Below are positions 1 to 8,761 of a stretch of DNA of 64,000 bases, piece by piece (position 1 is the stretch's first letter; the number at the start of each line of letters is the position of its first letter). Source of the stretch: an uncultured Muribaculaceae bacterium (GTDB taxonomy: Bacteria; Bacteroidota; Bacteroidia; Bacteroidales; Muribaculaceae); the NCBI GenBank assembly GCA_947525975.1, contig CANNVE010000001.1, positions 144,549 through 208,548 of the forward strand, read 5' to 3'. Position numbers and translations under genes: made by a program. Below the pieces are notes generated by a model. It made no database searches. It was not told the DNA's origin and worked only from the letters and a program-made list of their open reading frames with translations.

Positions 1-411
1 GCAAACCGAGGCGAAAACATCGTGATCATCTTCATAAACAACGCCATCTATGGCATGACCGGCGGCCAGATGGCCCCAACCACCCTACTGGGCCAGCAGA
101 CAGCCACCACTCCCTACGGACGCCGCGCCGATCTCAACGGATACCCCATAAAGATCTCCGATATGCTCGCGCAGCTCGACGGCACCTGCTATGTCACCCG
201 CCAGGCCGTGTTCACAGCCGCTGCGGCCCGCAAATGCAAGGGCGCCATCAAGAAGGCGTTCCAGAATGCGTTGGCCAAGAAGGGCACATCGGTGGTGGAG
301 GTAGTGTCAAACTGCCCCTCCGGCTGGAAGCTCACGCCCGAGAAAGCCAACGAATGGCTCAAAGAGCACATGACCGCCAAGTATCCGCTCGGAGACCTCA
401 AGGATCTTTAA
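1..411 (+). CDS. 2-oxoacid:ferredoxin oxidoreductase, beta (TPP) subunit, 3' part
   Basis: The reading frame is open from the first base, so the gene starts before the window and only the last 136 residues are present. The segment NAIYGMTGGQMAPTT is typical of the thiamine-pyrophosphate-binding beta subunit of the VorA/KorB family, which oxidatively decarboxylates 2-oxoacids to acyl-CoA and passes electrons to ferredoxin in the cytoplasm. The gamma subunit gene follows after 20 bases on the same strand, as in other Bacteroidales operons where the alpha subunit lies upstream. Whether the substrate is a branched-chain 2-oxoacid or 2-oxoglutarate cannot be told from this fragment. Confidence 0.9.
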   Translation, partial: ANRGENIVIIFINNAIYGMTGGQMAPTTLLGQQTATTPYGRRADLNGYPIKISDMLAQLDGTCYVTRQAVFTAAAARKCKGAIKKAFQNALAKKGTSVVEVVSNCPSGWKLTPEKANEWLKEHMTAKYPLGDLKDL

Positions 412-431
412 CCCACTAATAGAGAGAAACT

Positions 432-965
432 ATGAAAGAAGAAATCATCATAGCCGGATTCGGCGGACAAGGAGTGCTCTCTATGGGCAAAATCCTGGCA
501 TACGCCGGCCTTATGGACGACCTCGAGGTGACTTGGATGCCCGCTTACGGACCCGAACAGCGAGGTGGCACCGCCAACGTGACCGTAATCCTCAGCGACA
601 AGCCTATCTCATCGCCTGTCCTCGACAAATACGACACAGCCGTGATCCTCAACCAGCAGAGCCTCGACAAATTTGAAAGCAAAGTGAAGCCGGGAGGCAC
701 ACTGATATATGACCCCTACGGCATACACCGCGCGCCCACTCGCACAGACATCAACGTGATTCCGGTCAGCGCCATGGACGCGGTGCTTGAGCTCGGAAAC
801 TCGAAGACATACAACATGGTGCTTCTCGGAGCTCTCCTCAGCGCCCGCAATCTGCTGTCGACCGACGCTGTGATCCGCGGCCTGAAAAAGACCTTGCCCG
901 AGCGCCACCACCATCTGATACCCCTCAACGAGCAAGCTATCGAAAAGGGACGGTCGCTGGTGTAA
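432..965 (+). CDS. 2-oxoacid:ferredoxin oxidoreductase, gamma subunit
   Basis: The 177-residue protein begins with EEIIIAGFGGQGVLSMG, the glycine-rich start of the gamma domain of pyruvate/2-oxoacid:ferredoxin oxidoreductases, and contains PAYGPEQRGGTANVTV, also a family signature. It forms the complex with the TPP subunit encoded just upstream and handles the CoA/ferredoxin side of the reaction. Length matches the stand-alone gamma subunits of Bacteroidales. A hairpin follows 20 bases after the stop, so this is the last gene of the operon. Confidence 0.92.
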   Translation: MKEEIIIAGFGGQGVLSMGKILAYAGLMDDLEVTWMPAYGPEQRGGTANVTVILSDKPISSPVLDKYDTAVILNQQSLDKFESKVKPGGTLIYDPYGIHRAPTRTDINVIPVSAMDAVLELGNSKTYNMVLLGALLSARNLLSTDAVIRGLKKTLPERHHHLIPLNEQAIEKGRSLV

Positions 966-986
966 TCCCGAATATGTCCACATAAA

Positions 987-1026
987 CAGAAGAGGTTGCC
1001 TGAATATTTACGGGCAACCTCTTCTG
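987..1026 (+). terminator. hairpin after the oxidoreductase operon
   Basis: A 14-15 bp stem (CAGAAGAGGTTGCC with its complement GGGCAACCTCTTCTG) closes an 11-base loop just after the gamma subunit gene. There is no strong T run, so it may act as a weak terminator or 3' stabiliser. Confidence 0.6.
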
Positions 1027-1031
1027 CTTCA

Positions 1032-1062
1032 GTGGAGGTGCATTTCTCCGAAACCCACGGGC
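1032..1062 (+). repeat. dispersed palindromic element, GTGGAGG...GGGC type
   Basis: GTGGAGGTGCATTTC-tcc-GAAACCCACGGGC has the same build as elements at 15363-15393, 15463-15493 and 63694-63791: a GTGGAGG head, a short stem with a variable sequence, then GGGC. The stem here is slightly imperfect (ACCCAC against GTGCAT). It sits directly behind the operon hairpin. Confidence 0.6.
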
Positions 1063-1130
1063 ACAAAAACGCACACACGATCCAAAGAACACGGATTTCA
1101 CCGATTCAAACGGATTTCACGAATTATTAA

Positions 1131-3221
1131 TTATTTCAATATGCCTGATGATGGTGATGCTGATGTGCCAGGTTCGTTGTCACGGCTCACTTTCTTGCCG
1201 AATCCAAATGTATAAGTGGCGGAAAGTTGAATGAACGCGCGGTTCTTTCCATTGATAAATTGCTCGTTGGTGTCATAATACTGACTGTACATCTCCTGTC
1301 GGGCACTCCGCCAATTCCATCTTGTGAAATTGAAGAGATCCGCCCTTACATTCCAGTCAGAATTTGACCATCCGAAAGTGAGGTACCAATCACTCTTGCC
1401 ATGGTTCCATATACCATTCATACACCCGTCGGCACTTCCGTTATCGGATACATACGTCAAAGTAAAATTCCAAGCTCCAAGATAATATCTCACTCTCGCG
1501 TACCAGTCGATATACGAATGGTCTACATTATACGGCCTACCGTTATGATTAAGGATTTGCCCTATTTGAGCGGTGAAAACAAGCGTCCTGTTCAAGAAAC
1601 GGGCTGTTCCGTTAACTCCGTACTTCCCTTGTGCAAAGCTACCCATTGGTTGCTTAATGGTTCTTAACACACCATCGGCATTTGCTTCATAATCATACGC
1701 ATATCTATTACCAACTATCCAAGCCCAGCCAAAAGCACTGAAACTGTAATTGTTGTTAGGCAGCCATGTGTAATTCACTTCAAAGTCGTAGCTTTTGGAA
1801 GGCACAAGATTTGGATTGCCCGTATAACGCAAAAACGGTGTTGATTGGATTATATTATCGCTCTTATAGTTGGGCGATGGAGCCCAGGAACTATAATGAA
1901 ACGTTGTTGAAACAGAGTGCTTGTCATTAAAACCATATTGCAACGAAAGGTCAAACCAAGGGGAAGATGGCTTGTCGACCATATCTCCGAATTGAAGCCG
2001 GTCCCAATCCCAACCAAATCCGGTCATTCCATAGAAATCTCCGATTGTCACATTATAAGTCGCACCTACCCCGATACGGGTGGATTTTGCTTTGTCAAAA
2101 GAGGTTGCAGAACCGGTATATCGGGTTCGGTTGTACTCATACGACCCTCGCATAAAGCCCAGCAGATTGCCATACTTCCCAAAATCATGGTTGAACTTCA
2201 AATCGCCTTTCAACTGATTCGTATTGTCAACGGCCCCGTTAAAAATCTCAGAAAAACCGGTCTCAAGATACGTGGAATTTTGATCTGTATGAGAGTAAAC
2301 ATAAGAAGGAGTGAATGTCAGAGAGTTGTTTTTTGGCAGAGAGAAGAAATAATAACCGTTGTATGCTATATATTTCGCTCGGGTGTCAAGAGTGGATGCA
2401 TACGAAGAAGAAGGATATGCAGCAGGCTTATAGGCCACATTGCCGCTTCTGTCGGCATGAGGAGTATTATCTATGCTGGCGTTGATTTGCGACGAAGCCT
2501 GAACTTTATCAGAATTGTATGTGGCCTTGAAAGCAACCAGATATTGCTGATTATCTTGTTTCGAAGAAGAAAGATTGGAGATGCGATTAAATTCTTTGAT
2601 GCTTCCGTCAGGCTGCGGCAACCGGTATGTTTCGGTGAGTTCAGAGCCATTATGCGTGCTGTTGGTGTTGAAGCCATATCCCATAAGGTCATAAGTCATC
2701 TTCTTGTATTGAAGCCTGACATTGCCTAGAAGCTGCTCGCTCCAAAGGCTTATGAGGTTGGTATGCCCGAAGCCCTTGACATAGCCGCCATACTCATATC
2801 GCGTCATTATGAAGTTGACAACATAGGCATTTCCCTGCAATCTTGGATCAGATGGATATTCATAATATTCCACCCTTTTAACGTCAGACATGCGCATGGC
2901 TGTCAGGTCGTTTTGCGAAGCCGGAATATAGTCAATGAATACAGCCACTTTCTTTCCGGAATTAGTCTCGATTTCATTGCCCAAAGATGTTTTGATCTGA
3001 GGGATAGCCATGTGGTTGAGCAAGTCCACTCCCGATTGTGAAGCGTTCTTTTGCTTTGCGGTCGGGATATATGTCGACTTCTGGGCGCCGGTACGCTGCA
3101 TGGTCGCTTCCACCACCACCTCATTCAGTTCTTGCGACTTTAGCGTGTCGGCCTGTTCTTGAGCATTAACAGGAATTATCGTGATAGCCGACATCAAGAT
3201 TGAAGTTATAATCTTTGCCAT
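1131..3221 (-). CDS. TonB-receptor-like outer-membrane beta-barrel protein
   Basis: The ATG at 3221 is preferred because it gives a signal peptide (MAKIITSILMSAITI... ending VNAQ); the longer frame would need a TTG start. After it comes a plug-like segment (LNEVVVEATMQRTG, a GVDLLNHM stretch, VAVFIDYIP, RVEYYEYPSD), then about 500 residues rich in alternating aromatic strands ending in LSATYTFGFGKKV and a short tail. This fits the outer-membrane barrel proteins of Bacteroidetes that resemble TonB receptors but lack the carboxypeptidase-like N-terminal domain. No substrate can be named. The gene is visibly more AT-rich than its neighbours, which suggests separate ancestry. Confidence 0.75.
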   Translation of the reverse strand: MAKIITSILMSAITIIPVNAQEQADTLKSQELNEVVVEATMQRTGAQKSTYIPTAKQKNASQSGVDLLNHMAIPQIKTSLGNEIETNSGKKVAVFIDYIPASQNDLTAMRMSDVKRVEYYEYPSDPRLQGNAYVVNFIMTRYEYGGYVKGFGHTNLISLWSEQLLGNVRLQYKKMTYDLMGYGFNTNSTHNGSELTETYRLPQPDGSIKEFNRISNLSSSKQDNQQYLVAFKATYNSDKVQASSQINASIDNTPHADRSGNVAYKPAAYPSSSYASTLDTRAKYIAYNGYYFFSLPKNNSLTFTPSYVYSHTDQNSTYLETGFSEIFNGAVDNTNQLKGDLKFNHDFGKYGNLLGFMRGSYEYNRTRYTGSATSFDKAKSTRIGVGATYNVTIGDFYGMTGFGWDWDRLQFGDMVDKPSSPWFDLSLQYGFNDKHSVSTTFHYSSWAPSPNYKSDNIIQSTPFLRYTGNPNLVPSKSYDFEVNYTWLPNNNYSFSAFGWAWIVGNRYAYDYEANADGVLRTIKQPMGSFAQGKYGVNGTARFLNRTLVFTAQIGQILNHNGRPYNVDHSYIDWYARVRYYLGAWNFTLTYVSDNGSADGCMNGIWNHGKSDWYLTFGWSNSDWNVRADLFNFTRWNWRSARQEMYSQYYDTNEQFINGKNRAFIQLSATYTFGFGKKVSRDNEPGTSASPSSGILK

Positions 3222-3263
3222 ATCAGGTGTAAATTCGTGATGACTCGTTGTAGAATCGATAGG

Positions 3264-3271
3264 CAAAGTTA
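3264..3271 (-). promoter_or_regulatory. -7 box TAACTTTG for the barrel protein gene
   Basis: On the minus strand TAACTTTG stands about 42 bases before the chosen ATG at 3221. The matching -33 TTG lies at a longer than usual spacing (23 bases) and falls inside the palindrome at 3293-3308. Confidence 0.5.
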
Positions 3272-3292
3272 CAACCAATAAAAATAAAAAAT

Positions 3293-3308
3293 CTCAACAA
3301 ATGTTGAG
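3293..3308. promoter_or_regulatory. 16-bp palindrome over the -33 region
   Basis: CTCAACAAATGTTGAG is a perfect 7-bp inverted repeat around AA. It overlaps the place where the -33 element of the barrel-protein promoter would be, the usual position for a repressor or activator site. No regulator can be assigned. Confidence 0.35.
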
Positions 3309-3481
3309 AGTCAATAAATTTACCTCTAATTCCCCAAATTATTCCAGAAATAGATCGGCGTGACCGGAAGACAAACCTACAATTGCAGATATTTTGGAAG
3401 GCTTGTCTATTTTTATGGACGACACTGAATTTTGGGGGCGATGTAAAATACGAAAGCCCGCCCTACCTAAGTGATGTTTTT

Positions 3482-4093
3482 TTACTGTTTTGTTTTCAAG
3501 TCGAAGAACATGAATCTTGTTTCCAATGGTTCATCATCATTCAGATTTAGGAAGTCGCGTTCTTCCTTTTCGGTCTTGTAAAGAGTCTTGAAGCCATTGC
3601 GTTCATAAAAGCGTAGCGTTCTCTCATTGTTGTATGCGTCAACCACTATGAAGCGGCATCCAGTCTTGTTGTCGCTTGAACGGAACCAATCTTTTACATA
3701 GTCAAGAATCTGACTGCCAATGTTCATGCCTTTTCCCTGATATGCAGACGATACCCCTAATCGTCCAATAAGTACTGCGGGAAAGTTTATCCCACGTTTG
3801 GCGTTTGTCACAGACCGCTGCAATCTGTTTCTTGCTGATGTCGCCAAAATGTTTGTCTTTACGCTATCGTTTGCCAAAGTAATTAACCCTAAGATTTGTC
3901 TTGGGTCAGAGGCGTCAACCCAAGCATAAGTCTTGCCGATTAATTCAACGTCATAGAAGAATGCATCCTTTGAAAAGAACTCGTCAAGATCTTGGTCGTT
4001 GCAAGAAAAGGAATGACAAAACGAAGCGACCTCCTCCGAGTAAGGAAGTCGCTTTGCGTCTTCCACTAAATCAAATTTATGGAATTTATCCAT
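3482..4093 (-). CDS. GNAT-family acetyltransferase, candidate toxin
   Basis: The 203-residue protein has the acetyl-CoA-binding signature RLGVSSAYQGKGMNIG (about residues 110-126) and the late GNAT motif FYERNGF. Its early SCNDQDLDEFF segment resembles the FDCGxxxLDxFL opening of TacT/AtaT-type GNAT toxins, which acetylate aminoacyl-tRNA. The start overlaps the end of a 60-62 residue protein by 8 bases, and that operon shape (small gene first, GNAT second) is the usual antitoxin-toxin order. Toxin activity is inference; a housekeeping or protein N-acetyltransferase role is also possible. Confidence 0.75.
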   Translation of the reverse strand: MDKFHKFDLVEDAKRLPYSEEVASFCHSFSCNDQDLDEFFSKDAFFYDVELIGKTYAWVDASDPRQILGLITLANDSVKTNILATSARNRLQRSVTNAKRGINFPAVLIGRLGVSSAYQGKGMNIGSQILDYVKDWFRSSDNKTGCRFIVVDAYNNERTLRFYERNGFKTLYKTEKEERDFLNLNDDEPLETRFMFFDLKTKQ

Positions 4094-4274
4094 TTCTATG
4101 CCCCATTATATAGGATAGCAGTTCACGAGATTTCCTATCTATCTCACGAAGTTGGGCCTCTCTCTCCGGGGAGAGACGAGGTGTTGGGAGTTTGCTGTTA
4201 CGTTCGGCCTCTTCCAAAAAGGCTTTTGCCGATTCTCCCACAAGTATGGGAGAAGAATTTATTGTCATAGCCAT
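4086..4274 (-). CDS. small protein, candidate antitoxin partner of the GNAT
   Basis: The short protein starts at ATG 4274 or 4268 (MAMTINSSPILVGESA); the upstream extension MVCYYF... runs into the promoter and is unlikely. It is charged and helical: an N-terminal SSPILVGESAKAFLEEAERN segment, then a proline stretch and an ExEAQLREIDRKSRELL helix. It lacks an obvious ribbon-helix-helix of the DUF1778 kind normally paired with GNAT toxins. It is translationally coupled to the acetyltransferase by an 8-base overlap. The antitoxin role is inferred from context only. Confidence 0.6.
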   Translation of the reverse strand: MAMTINSSPILVGESAKAFLEEAERNSKLPTPRLSPEREAQLREIDRKSRELLSYIMGHRNG

Positions 4275-4295
4275 AACTATCTTGTTGTTAGAACA

Positions 4296-4326
4296 CAAAG
4301 GTACAAAATAATAACAAACCACACAA
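4296..4326 (-). promoter_or_regulatory. promoter of the GNAT pair, TTG-N20-TACCTTTG
   Basis: On the minus strand a TTG at 4326-4324 and TACCTTTG at 4303-4296 are separated by exactly 20 bases, the Bacteroidales sigma-ABfr pattern. Transcription would begin near 4290, leaving a leader of roughly 15-20 bases. Confidence 0.7.
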
Positions 4327-4440
4327 CCCTAATTGCAAAAACGCCTCTCGATTCCATATGTTTTTCCGAGAAAAAACAAAATTAATGATTGTTTCAAACC
4401 TCTGCACCGTAAAGCACCGGTGTTTCCACCATTCTGTTTG

Positions 4441-5634
4441 TCAGAGGCGCACGCCGATGCCGAGCATCAGGTTTTCGGGGTCTTTGAAGTCGGCGAGGCG
4501 ATAGCCCACATTGACGAAGAAGTGCTTCGTGACGAAGGTCTTCAGCGTCAGCGACTGATAGAAGCGCCTGTTGCCCTTGGGGCTAATGATATCATAGCCA
4601 AGGCCGGCGTTGACGGCGAATATCGGCATCGTGAGCTCGGCATGCGCCGACAGGCCCGCGCTCAGCTGTTTGCCGAAAGGCGGACGCATGAATTTCATGT
4701 TGTCGCCCGTGGAGCCTTCCACCCAATAGGGAGCTATGCCCGCGCTCTCGTCCCACTGCAGGTCAAGAGCCGGACCGACAGCCACCCAGCGGTTGATGCG
4801 CCGCAAGGGGGCGAACTGCAGCCCCGCCACGGCAAATTTTCCCGGGCTCAATTCCCTCTCCGCCGGGTCTCCGACCTCGACAATGCGCTTGCGCCATGCT
4901 CCGAAAGCCACGATATCATACATCCACTCTCCTCTGTCGGCCTCTTCAGCGAGCCATGACGGCGCATCCGCGGTTTCATCGCGGCTACCGCCAAACGCGT
5001 ATGCCACGCCGAGGGTGACACCCACGGCGTTGACTCCGGAATTGGGCCATGACGTATTGCCGTTGGAATAATGCGCGCCCTCGATTCCGGCCGAAAGCAC
5101 CCAGCTCTCGGCCAAGGCATAGTGCAACTTGAAGGCAATGCCCATCATCGCCGTCACACGGGTGCTGACACACGGATTTACGTATTCGGCATCTTCGTCA
5201 AAGCGTTTCCAGCCGAAGGCCGCGCCAAATTTCCATTCATATCCAAGCCACAGCCTGCGGCTGAAGCGGCAGATCGGAGCGCCCTGATACACGAAAGCCG
5301 AAATGGGGGCGCCCAATTCAGAGCCGGAGAAAAACGCGTTGGCGCCAATGCCTACGCCTTGATAAAGCCCTCTGTAGAGCATGCCCTCGCGGGTATCGCC
5401 TCCGAAGCTGAAATCAGCCCTCAATGCGCCCCCGAAAGAGCCGTCGATGCGCTTGCCCGATGCGTTGTCTCCTCGTAGGAATCCATTTGTGCCCGGCACA
5501 TAGCCGCCGGCGGCCTCCACACCGATGCGCCATAGCAGAGGCTTGCTGAAAGCGGAAGGTAAGGAATCGGCCTTGGCGGCGAGAAAGGCGCCAAGGCACA
5601 TCAAAGCCACGATATATAGCCTAATTCTTTTCAT
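4441..5634 (-). CDS. acyloxyacyl hydrolase / PagL-like lipid A deacylase
   Basis: A signal peptide (MKRIRLYIVALMCLGAFLAAKA) is followed by a beta-barrel of about 375 residues. The segment GAHYSNGNTSWPNSGVN matches the PagL active-site region, where a His-Ser pair near the C-terminal strands removes the 3-O acyl chain of lipid A in the outer membrane. The protein is about twice the length of Pseudomonas PagL, as is common for Bacteroidales homologues, which carry a second barrel-like half (here roughly 220-397). The start overlaps the end of the upstream lipoprotein gene by 14 bases, so the two are probably co-transcribed. Confidence 0.75.
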   Translation of the reverse strand: MKRIRLYIVALMCLGAFLAAKADSLPSAFSKPLLWRIGVEAAGGYVPGTNGFLRGDNASGKRIDGSFGGALRADFSFGGDTREGMLYRGLYQGVGIGANAFFSGSELGAPISAFVYQGAPICRFSRRLWLGYEWKFGAAFGWKRFDEDAEYVNPCVSTRVTAMMGIAFKLHYALAESWVLSAGIEGAHYSNGNTSWPNSGVNAVGVTLGVAYAFGGSRDETADAPSWLAEEADRGEWMYDIVAFGAWRKRIVEVGDPAERELSPGKFAVAGLQFAPLRRINRWVAVGPALDLQWDESAGIAPYWVEGSTGDNMKFMRPPFGKQLSAGLSAHAELTMPIFAVNAGLGYDIISPKGNRRFYQSLTLKTFVTKHFFVNVGYRLADFKDPENLMLGIGVRL

Positions 5635-6553
5635 CTTCGATCTTCACATCATAACATTTCGGATATATGGCCTCACAGGTGAAAGGCACATCATGTTTTT
5701 TACCTGACACGGGGGCGAGGAATGTCATCACCCCCGAGGCGCGGGCTGTGGTCATAGTCACCTCTGACGTGACCACAACCTTCGTGTTGGCCGGGACGGG
5801 CACCGTCACTTTATCAAGCAGATTGGGTATCGAAAACCTGTATTTATCGCCCGGGTAAAACTCATCTTTGCTTGCCTCGATGACCCAGCCGCCATGATAC
5901 TGAAGCAGTGGCATCGCAAGCTTGAATGTCTTGGCCCAGCTGTCGGCAGGCTTGACTATGGCATAGGCGTATGACTGGGCCTGGATCATCGGGTAGACAC
6001 CAAACGTCTGGTCGATGTGTCCGCCATTATTGAAGCTCTTCCTTTCCGCCCTTGTGCCGGCATTATCCACAATCTCCATATCGCCCTCATATGCGCAGGT
6101 TTCGAGGCGCATGCGCTCTCCGGCCTCTATCGACACCTTGATGAAACGCGTGGCGTAGGCGTATTCAAGCCTGATGCTTTCAACCATCTCTATCCCTGAG
6201 CAATTTTCAATGCTTTTGATGCGCAAAGCGTCTTTTTCGACCACAATCTCATAATTGAGCCAGACAGATTCGTATACGATCCGCGCAATTTCGGCAGCCG
6301 GGCTGTCGCATGGTATCTCCTCGCCGGCATGATTGTAGCATCGGAATTGCTTCATGCCGTCATACCGGTCCACGCTTATCTTCTCAAGCCCCTTCTTGGC
6401 AATCCCGACAGTGGTCTCCCCGCCATCGCCTTCAATCCTGACTTCAAGATTGGCAGCCGGCAAGTCTCCGCTAACAAACACATCGTCGTTGCACGAGCCG
6501 AAGGCCATCGCCACGACCGCGACAAACAAGCATAACAGAGTGTGTGGTTTCAT
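5621..6553 (-). CDS. putative lipoprotein of unknown function
   Basis: From ATG 6553 the protein starts with MKPHTLLCLFVAVVAMAFGSC, a lipoprotein signal with the lipobox AFGS-C; the longer frame adds 11 residues without a signal. The mature part, about 290 residues, looks beta-rich with no motif I recognise. It is not clearly a BACON or fimbrillin protein. It shares an operon with the PagL-like gene downstream (14-base overlap), so a role in outer-membrane lipid maintenance is a guess from context. A weak promoter box TACTTTTG is at 6593-6586. Confidence 0.7.
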   Translation of the reverse strand: MKPHTLLCLFVAVVAMAFGSCNDDVFVSGDLPAANLEVRIEGDGGETTVGIAKKGLEKISVDRYDGMKQFRCYNHAGEEIPCDSPAAEIARIVYESVWLNYEIVVEKDALRIKSIENCSGIEMVESIRLEYAYATRFIKVSIEAGERMRLETCAYEGDMEIVDNAGTRAERKSFNNGGHIDQTFGVYPMIQAQSYAYAIVKPADSWAKTFKLAMPLLQYHGGWVIEASKDEFYPGDKYRFSIPNLLDKVTVPVPANTKVVVTSEVTMTTARASGVMTFLAPVSGKKHDVPFTCEAIYPKCYDVKIEDEKN

Positions 6554-6649
6554 AACAAAAAACATCATGAATTGGTTATAATCCACAAAAGTAGCGAATT
6601 AATTTGAAATTTACGCCAACGCCCCGCGCTAAAAAACACATTTAACGCA

Positions 6650-8740
6650 TCAGGAGATGCGGCTCCAATCGGCCTGGGCCGAACGCGCCTGCTCCACGGC
6701 GCGCAGCAGCGGGCGGTTGGCCGGTGCCTGGAGCGCCGGATCGGCGTCAAGAATCGCTTCGGCGGCTGTGCGGGCAGCCTGTATGATGGCTCCGTCAGAG
6801 GCAAGGTTGGCTATGCGCAGGTCAAACGGCAGCCCCGACTGCATCGTGCCCTCTATCTCGCCCGGGCCGCGCATCTTCATGTCGGCCTCGGCTATCACAA
6901 AGCCATCGTTGGTCGATGTCATGATCTCAAGGCGCTGCCGCGTCTCCTTGGCTATCTGCCTCTTCGTCATGAGCACGCAATAGCTCTGGTCGGCTCCGCG
7001 CCCCACCCTGCCCCTGAGCTGATGGAGCTGTGACAGGCCGAAACGCTCAGCGTTCTCGATAATCATCACCGAAGCGTTGGGCACATTGACTCCCACCTCA
7101 ATCACAGTGGTGGCCACAAGTATGTCGGCCTCGTGATTGACGAATAGCCCCATCTGATAATCCTTCTCCTTGGGTTTCATACGCCCGTGCACAAAGGCCA
7201 CTTTCTTTTGCGGGAATGCCTCGCAGATGGCCTCATATCCCTCTTCAAGACTGCGGAGGGCCACTTTGTCATTCTCCTCGATGAGGGGGTGCACTATATA
7301 GATCTGCCGCCCCATCTGCATCTGCTGGTAGAGGAAGCGATAGATCATCTCGCGCTGCTCGTCATAGCGCATCACCGTGGTCACCGGCTTGCGGCCCGGC
7401 GGAAGCTCGTCGATGACCGACACGTCGAGATCGCCATACACAGTCATGGCGAGGGTGCGCGGTATGGGCGTGGCCGTCATCACCAGCACATGGGGCGCAA
7501 TGGCGCTTTTGCTCCAAAGCTTGGCCCTCTGCGCCACCCCGAAGCGGTGCTGCTCGTCGATGACCACGAATCCGAGGTTGCGGAATCGCACTTTGTCCTC
7601 TATCACGGCATGCGTGCCTATGAGTATGTGGAGCGAGCCCTCGGCCAGCTGCTCGGCTATCACATCGCGCTCGGCTTTGCGAGTGCTGCCCGTGAGAAGC
7701 TTCACGTTGAGGCCTATCTTCGCGGTGAGCCCGCGTATAGTTTCATAGTGCTGCGTGGCGAGAATCTCGGTGGGCGCCATCAGGCAGGCCTGGGCGCCAT
7801 TGTCGATGGCAATGAGCATGCACAGGAGCGCCACCATGGTCTTGCCCGAGCCTACATCGCCCTGCACCAGACGATTCATCTGCCGCCCGGTGTTGACGTC
7901 GGCCCTCACCTCCTTTATCACGCGTTTCTGCGCATTGGTGAGGCTGAAAGGCAGGCACTCGCTGTAGAATGTATTGAACCAATGCCCCACCTTCGCAAAC
8001 CGCATGCCGAGCAAGGCCCCCTTGCGCACACGAGAGCGCATGAGCATATCTACCTGTATGTAGAACAGTTCCTCGAACTTAAGCCTGTATCTTGCCCGCT
8101 CGAGAGCCTCGCCCGAGGCAGGATGATGTATCACCCTCAAAGCCTCGTCGGCCGGCATGAGGCCAAGGCCGCGCACCAGCCCTTCGGGCAGAGGGTCGGC
8201 TATGCGCTGATGGGCCGACAAGGCAGCCTGCGCCCACATATAGATGGTGCGAGAGGATATGCCCGCATTGCGCAGCCGCTCTGTGAGCGGATACACGCCC
8301 CTGAAGCCCGACATGGCCGAGGCGTTGCTCTCGGTGTCGACCTCCGGATGCACCATCTGCATCCTGCCGTTGTAGAAGCCCGGCTTGCCGAAAAGCACAT
8401 AGTCCACACCGGGGCGATAGAGCGACTTTATCTGCTGCACCTTCCTGAACCATGTCACTTCAAGCGATGCTGTGCCGTCAGTGAAAAGGGCCGTGAGCCG
8501 AGATTTCGCCCCCTCGCCCTGCATGGCGAACGACACGAACCGCCCCTTGAAGAGCACCCAGGCCACCTCGCTGCGCACATCGCATATGCGCTGTATCTTG
8601 GAGCGGTCAAGATAACTCGACGGGAAGTGATGCAGCAGGTCATAGACGCTGCGCAGGCCAAGCTCTTTCTCAAGCAGCTTGGCCCGCTGCGGGCCTATGC
8701 CCTTCACATACATTATGTCTAAACCTCGCAGCGAAAGCAT
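6650..8740 (-). CDS. recG: ATP-dependent DNA helicase RecG
   Basis: The 696-residue protein has the RecG layout: an N-terminal wedge/OB region (YVKGIGPQRAKLLEKELG at the start), a Walker A motif GDVGSGKT, the DEQHRFGV box, MTATPIPRTLA, and the C-terminal ATTVIEVGVNVPNA and QLRGRVGRG motifs. RecG remodels stalled replication forks and branch-migrates Holliday junctions. It is the last gene of a run with ispD and glyA upstream on the same strand (21-base gap to ispD). Length is normal for the family. Confidence 0.97.
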   Translation of the reverse strand: MLSLRGLDIMYVKGIGPQRAKLLEKELGLRSVYDLLHHFPSSYLDRSKIQRICDVRSEVAWVLFKGRFVSFAMQGEGAKSRLTALFTDGTASLEVTWFRKVQQIKSLYRPGVDYVLFGKPGFYNGRMQMVHPEVDTESNASAMSGFRGVYPLTERLRNAGISSRTIYMWAQAALSAHQRIADPLPEGLVRGLGLMPADEALRVIHHPASGEALERARYRLKFEELFYIQVDMLMRSRVRKGALLGMRFAKVGHWFNTFYSECLPFSLTNAQKRVIKEVRADVNTGRQMNRLVQGDVGSGKTMVALLCMLIAIDNGAQACLMAPTEILATQHYETIRGLTAKIGLNVKLLTGSTRKAERDVIAEQLAEGSLHILIGTHAVIEDKVRFRNLGFVVIDEQHRFGVAQRAKLWSKSAIAPHVLVMTATPIPRTLAMTVYGDLDVSVIDELPPGRKPVTTVMRYDEQREMIYRFLYQQMQMGRQIYIVHPLIEENDKVALRSLEEGYEAICEAFPQKKVAFVHGRMKPKEKDYQMGLFVNHEADILVATTVIEVGVNVPNASVMIIENAERFGLSQLHQLRGRVGRGADQSYCVLMTKRQIAKETRQRLEIMTSTNDGFVIAEADMKMRGPGEIEGTMQSGLPFDLRIANLASDGAIIQAARTAAEAILDADPALQAPANRPLLRAVEQARSAQADWSRIS

Positions 8741-8761
8741 TTGGCGGAAGATTTTGTGAAC

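Noticed and set aside
1087..1122. Direct repeat ACGGATTTCAC twice
   Set aside because: Two 11-base copies in a short gap; such tracts are common and show no gene, site or element.
3222..3278. N-terminal extension of the barrel-protein gene to 3278
   Set aside because: Would need a TTG start and would include the -7 promoter box; the ATG at 3221 gives a signal peptide.
7187..8722. Long open frame opposite recG (511 codons)
   Set aside because: It is a shadow of recG caused by high GC and codon bias; it has no signal, motif or start context.
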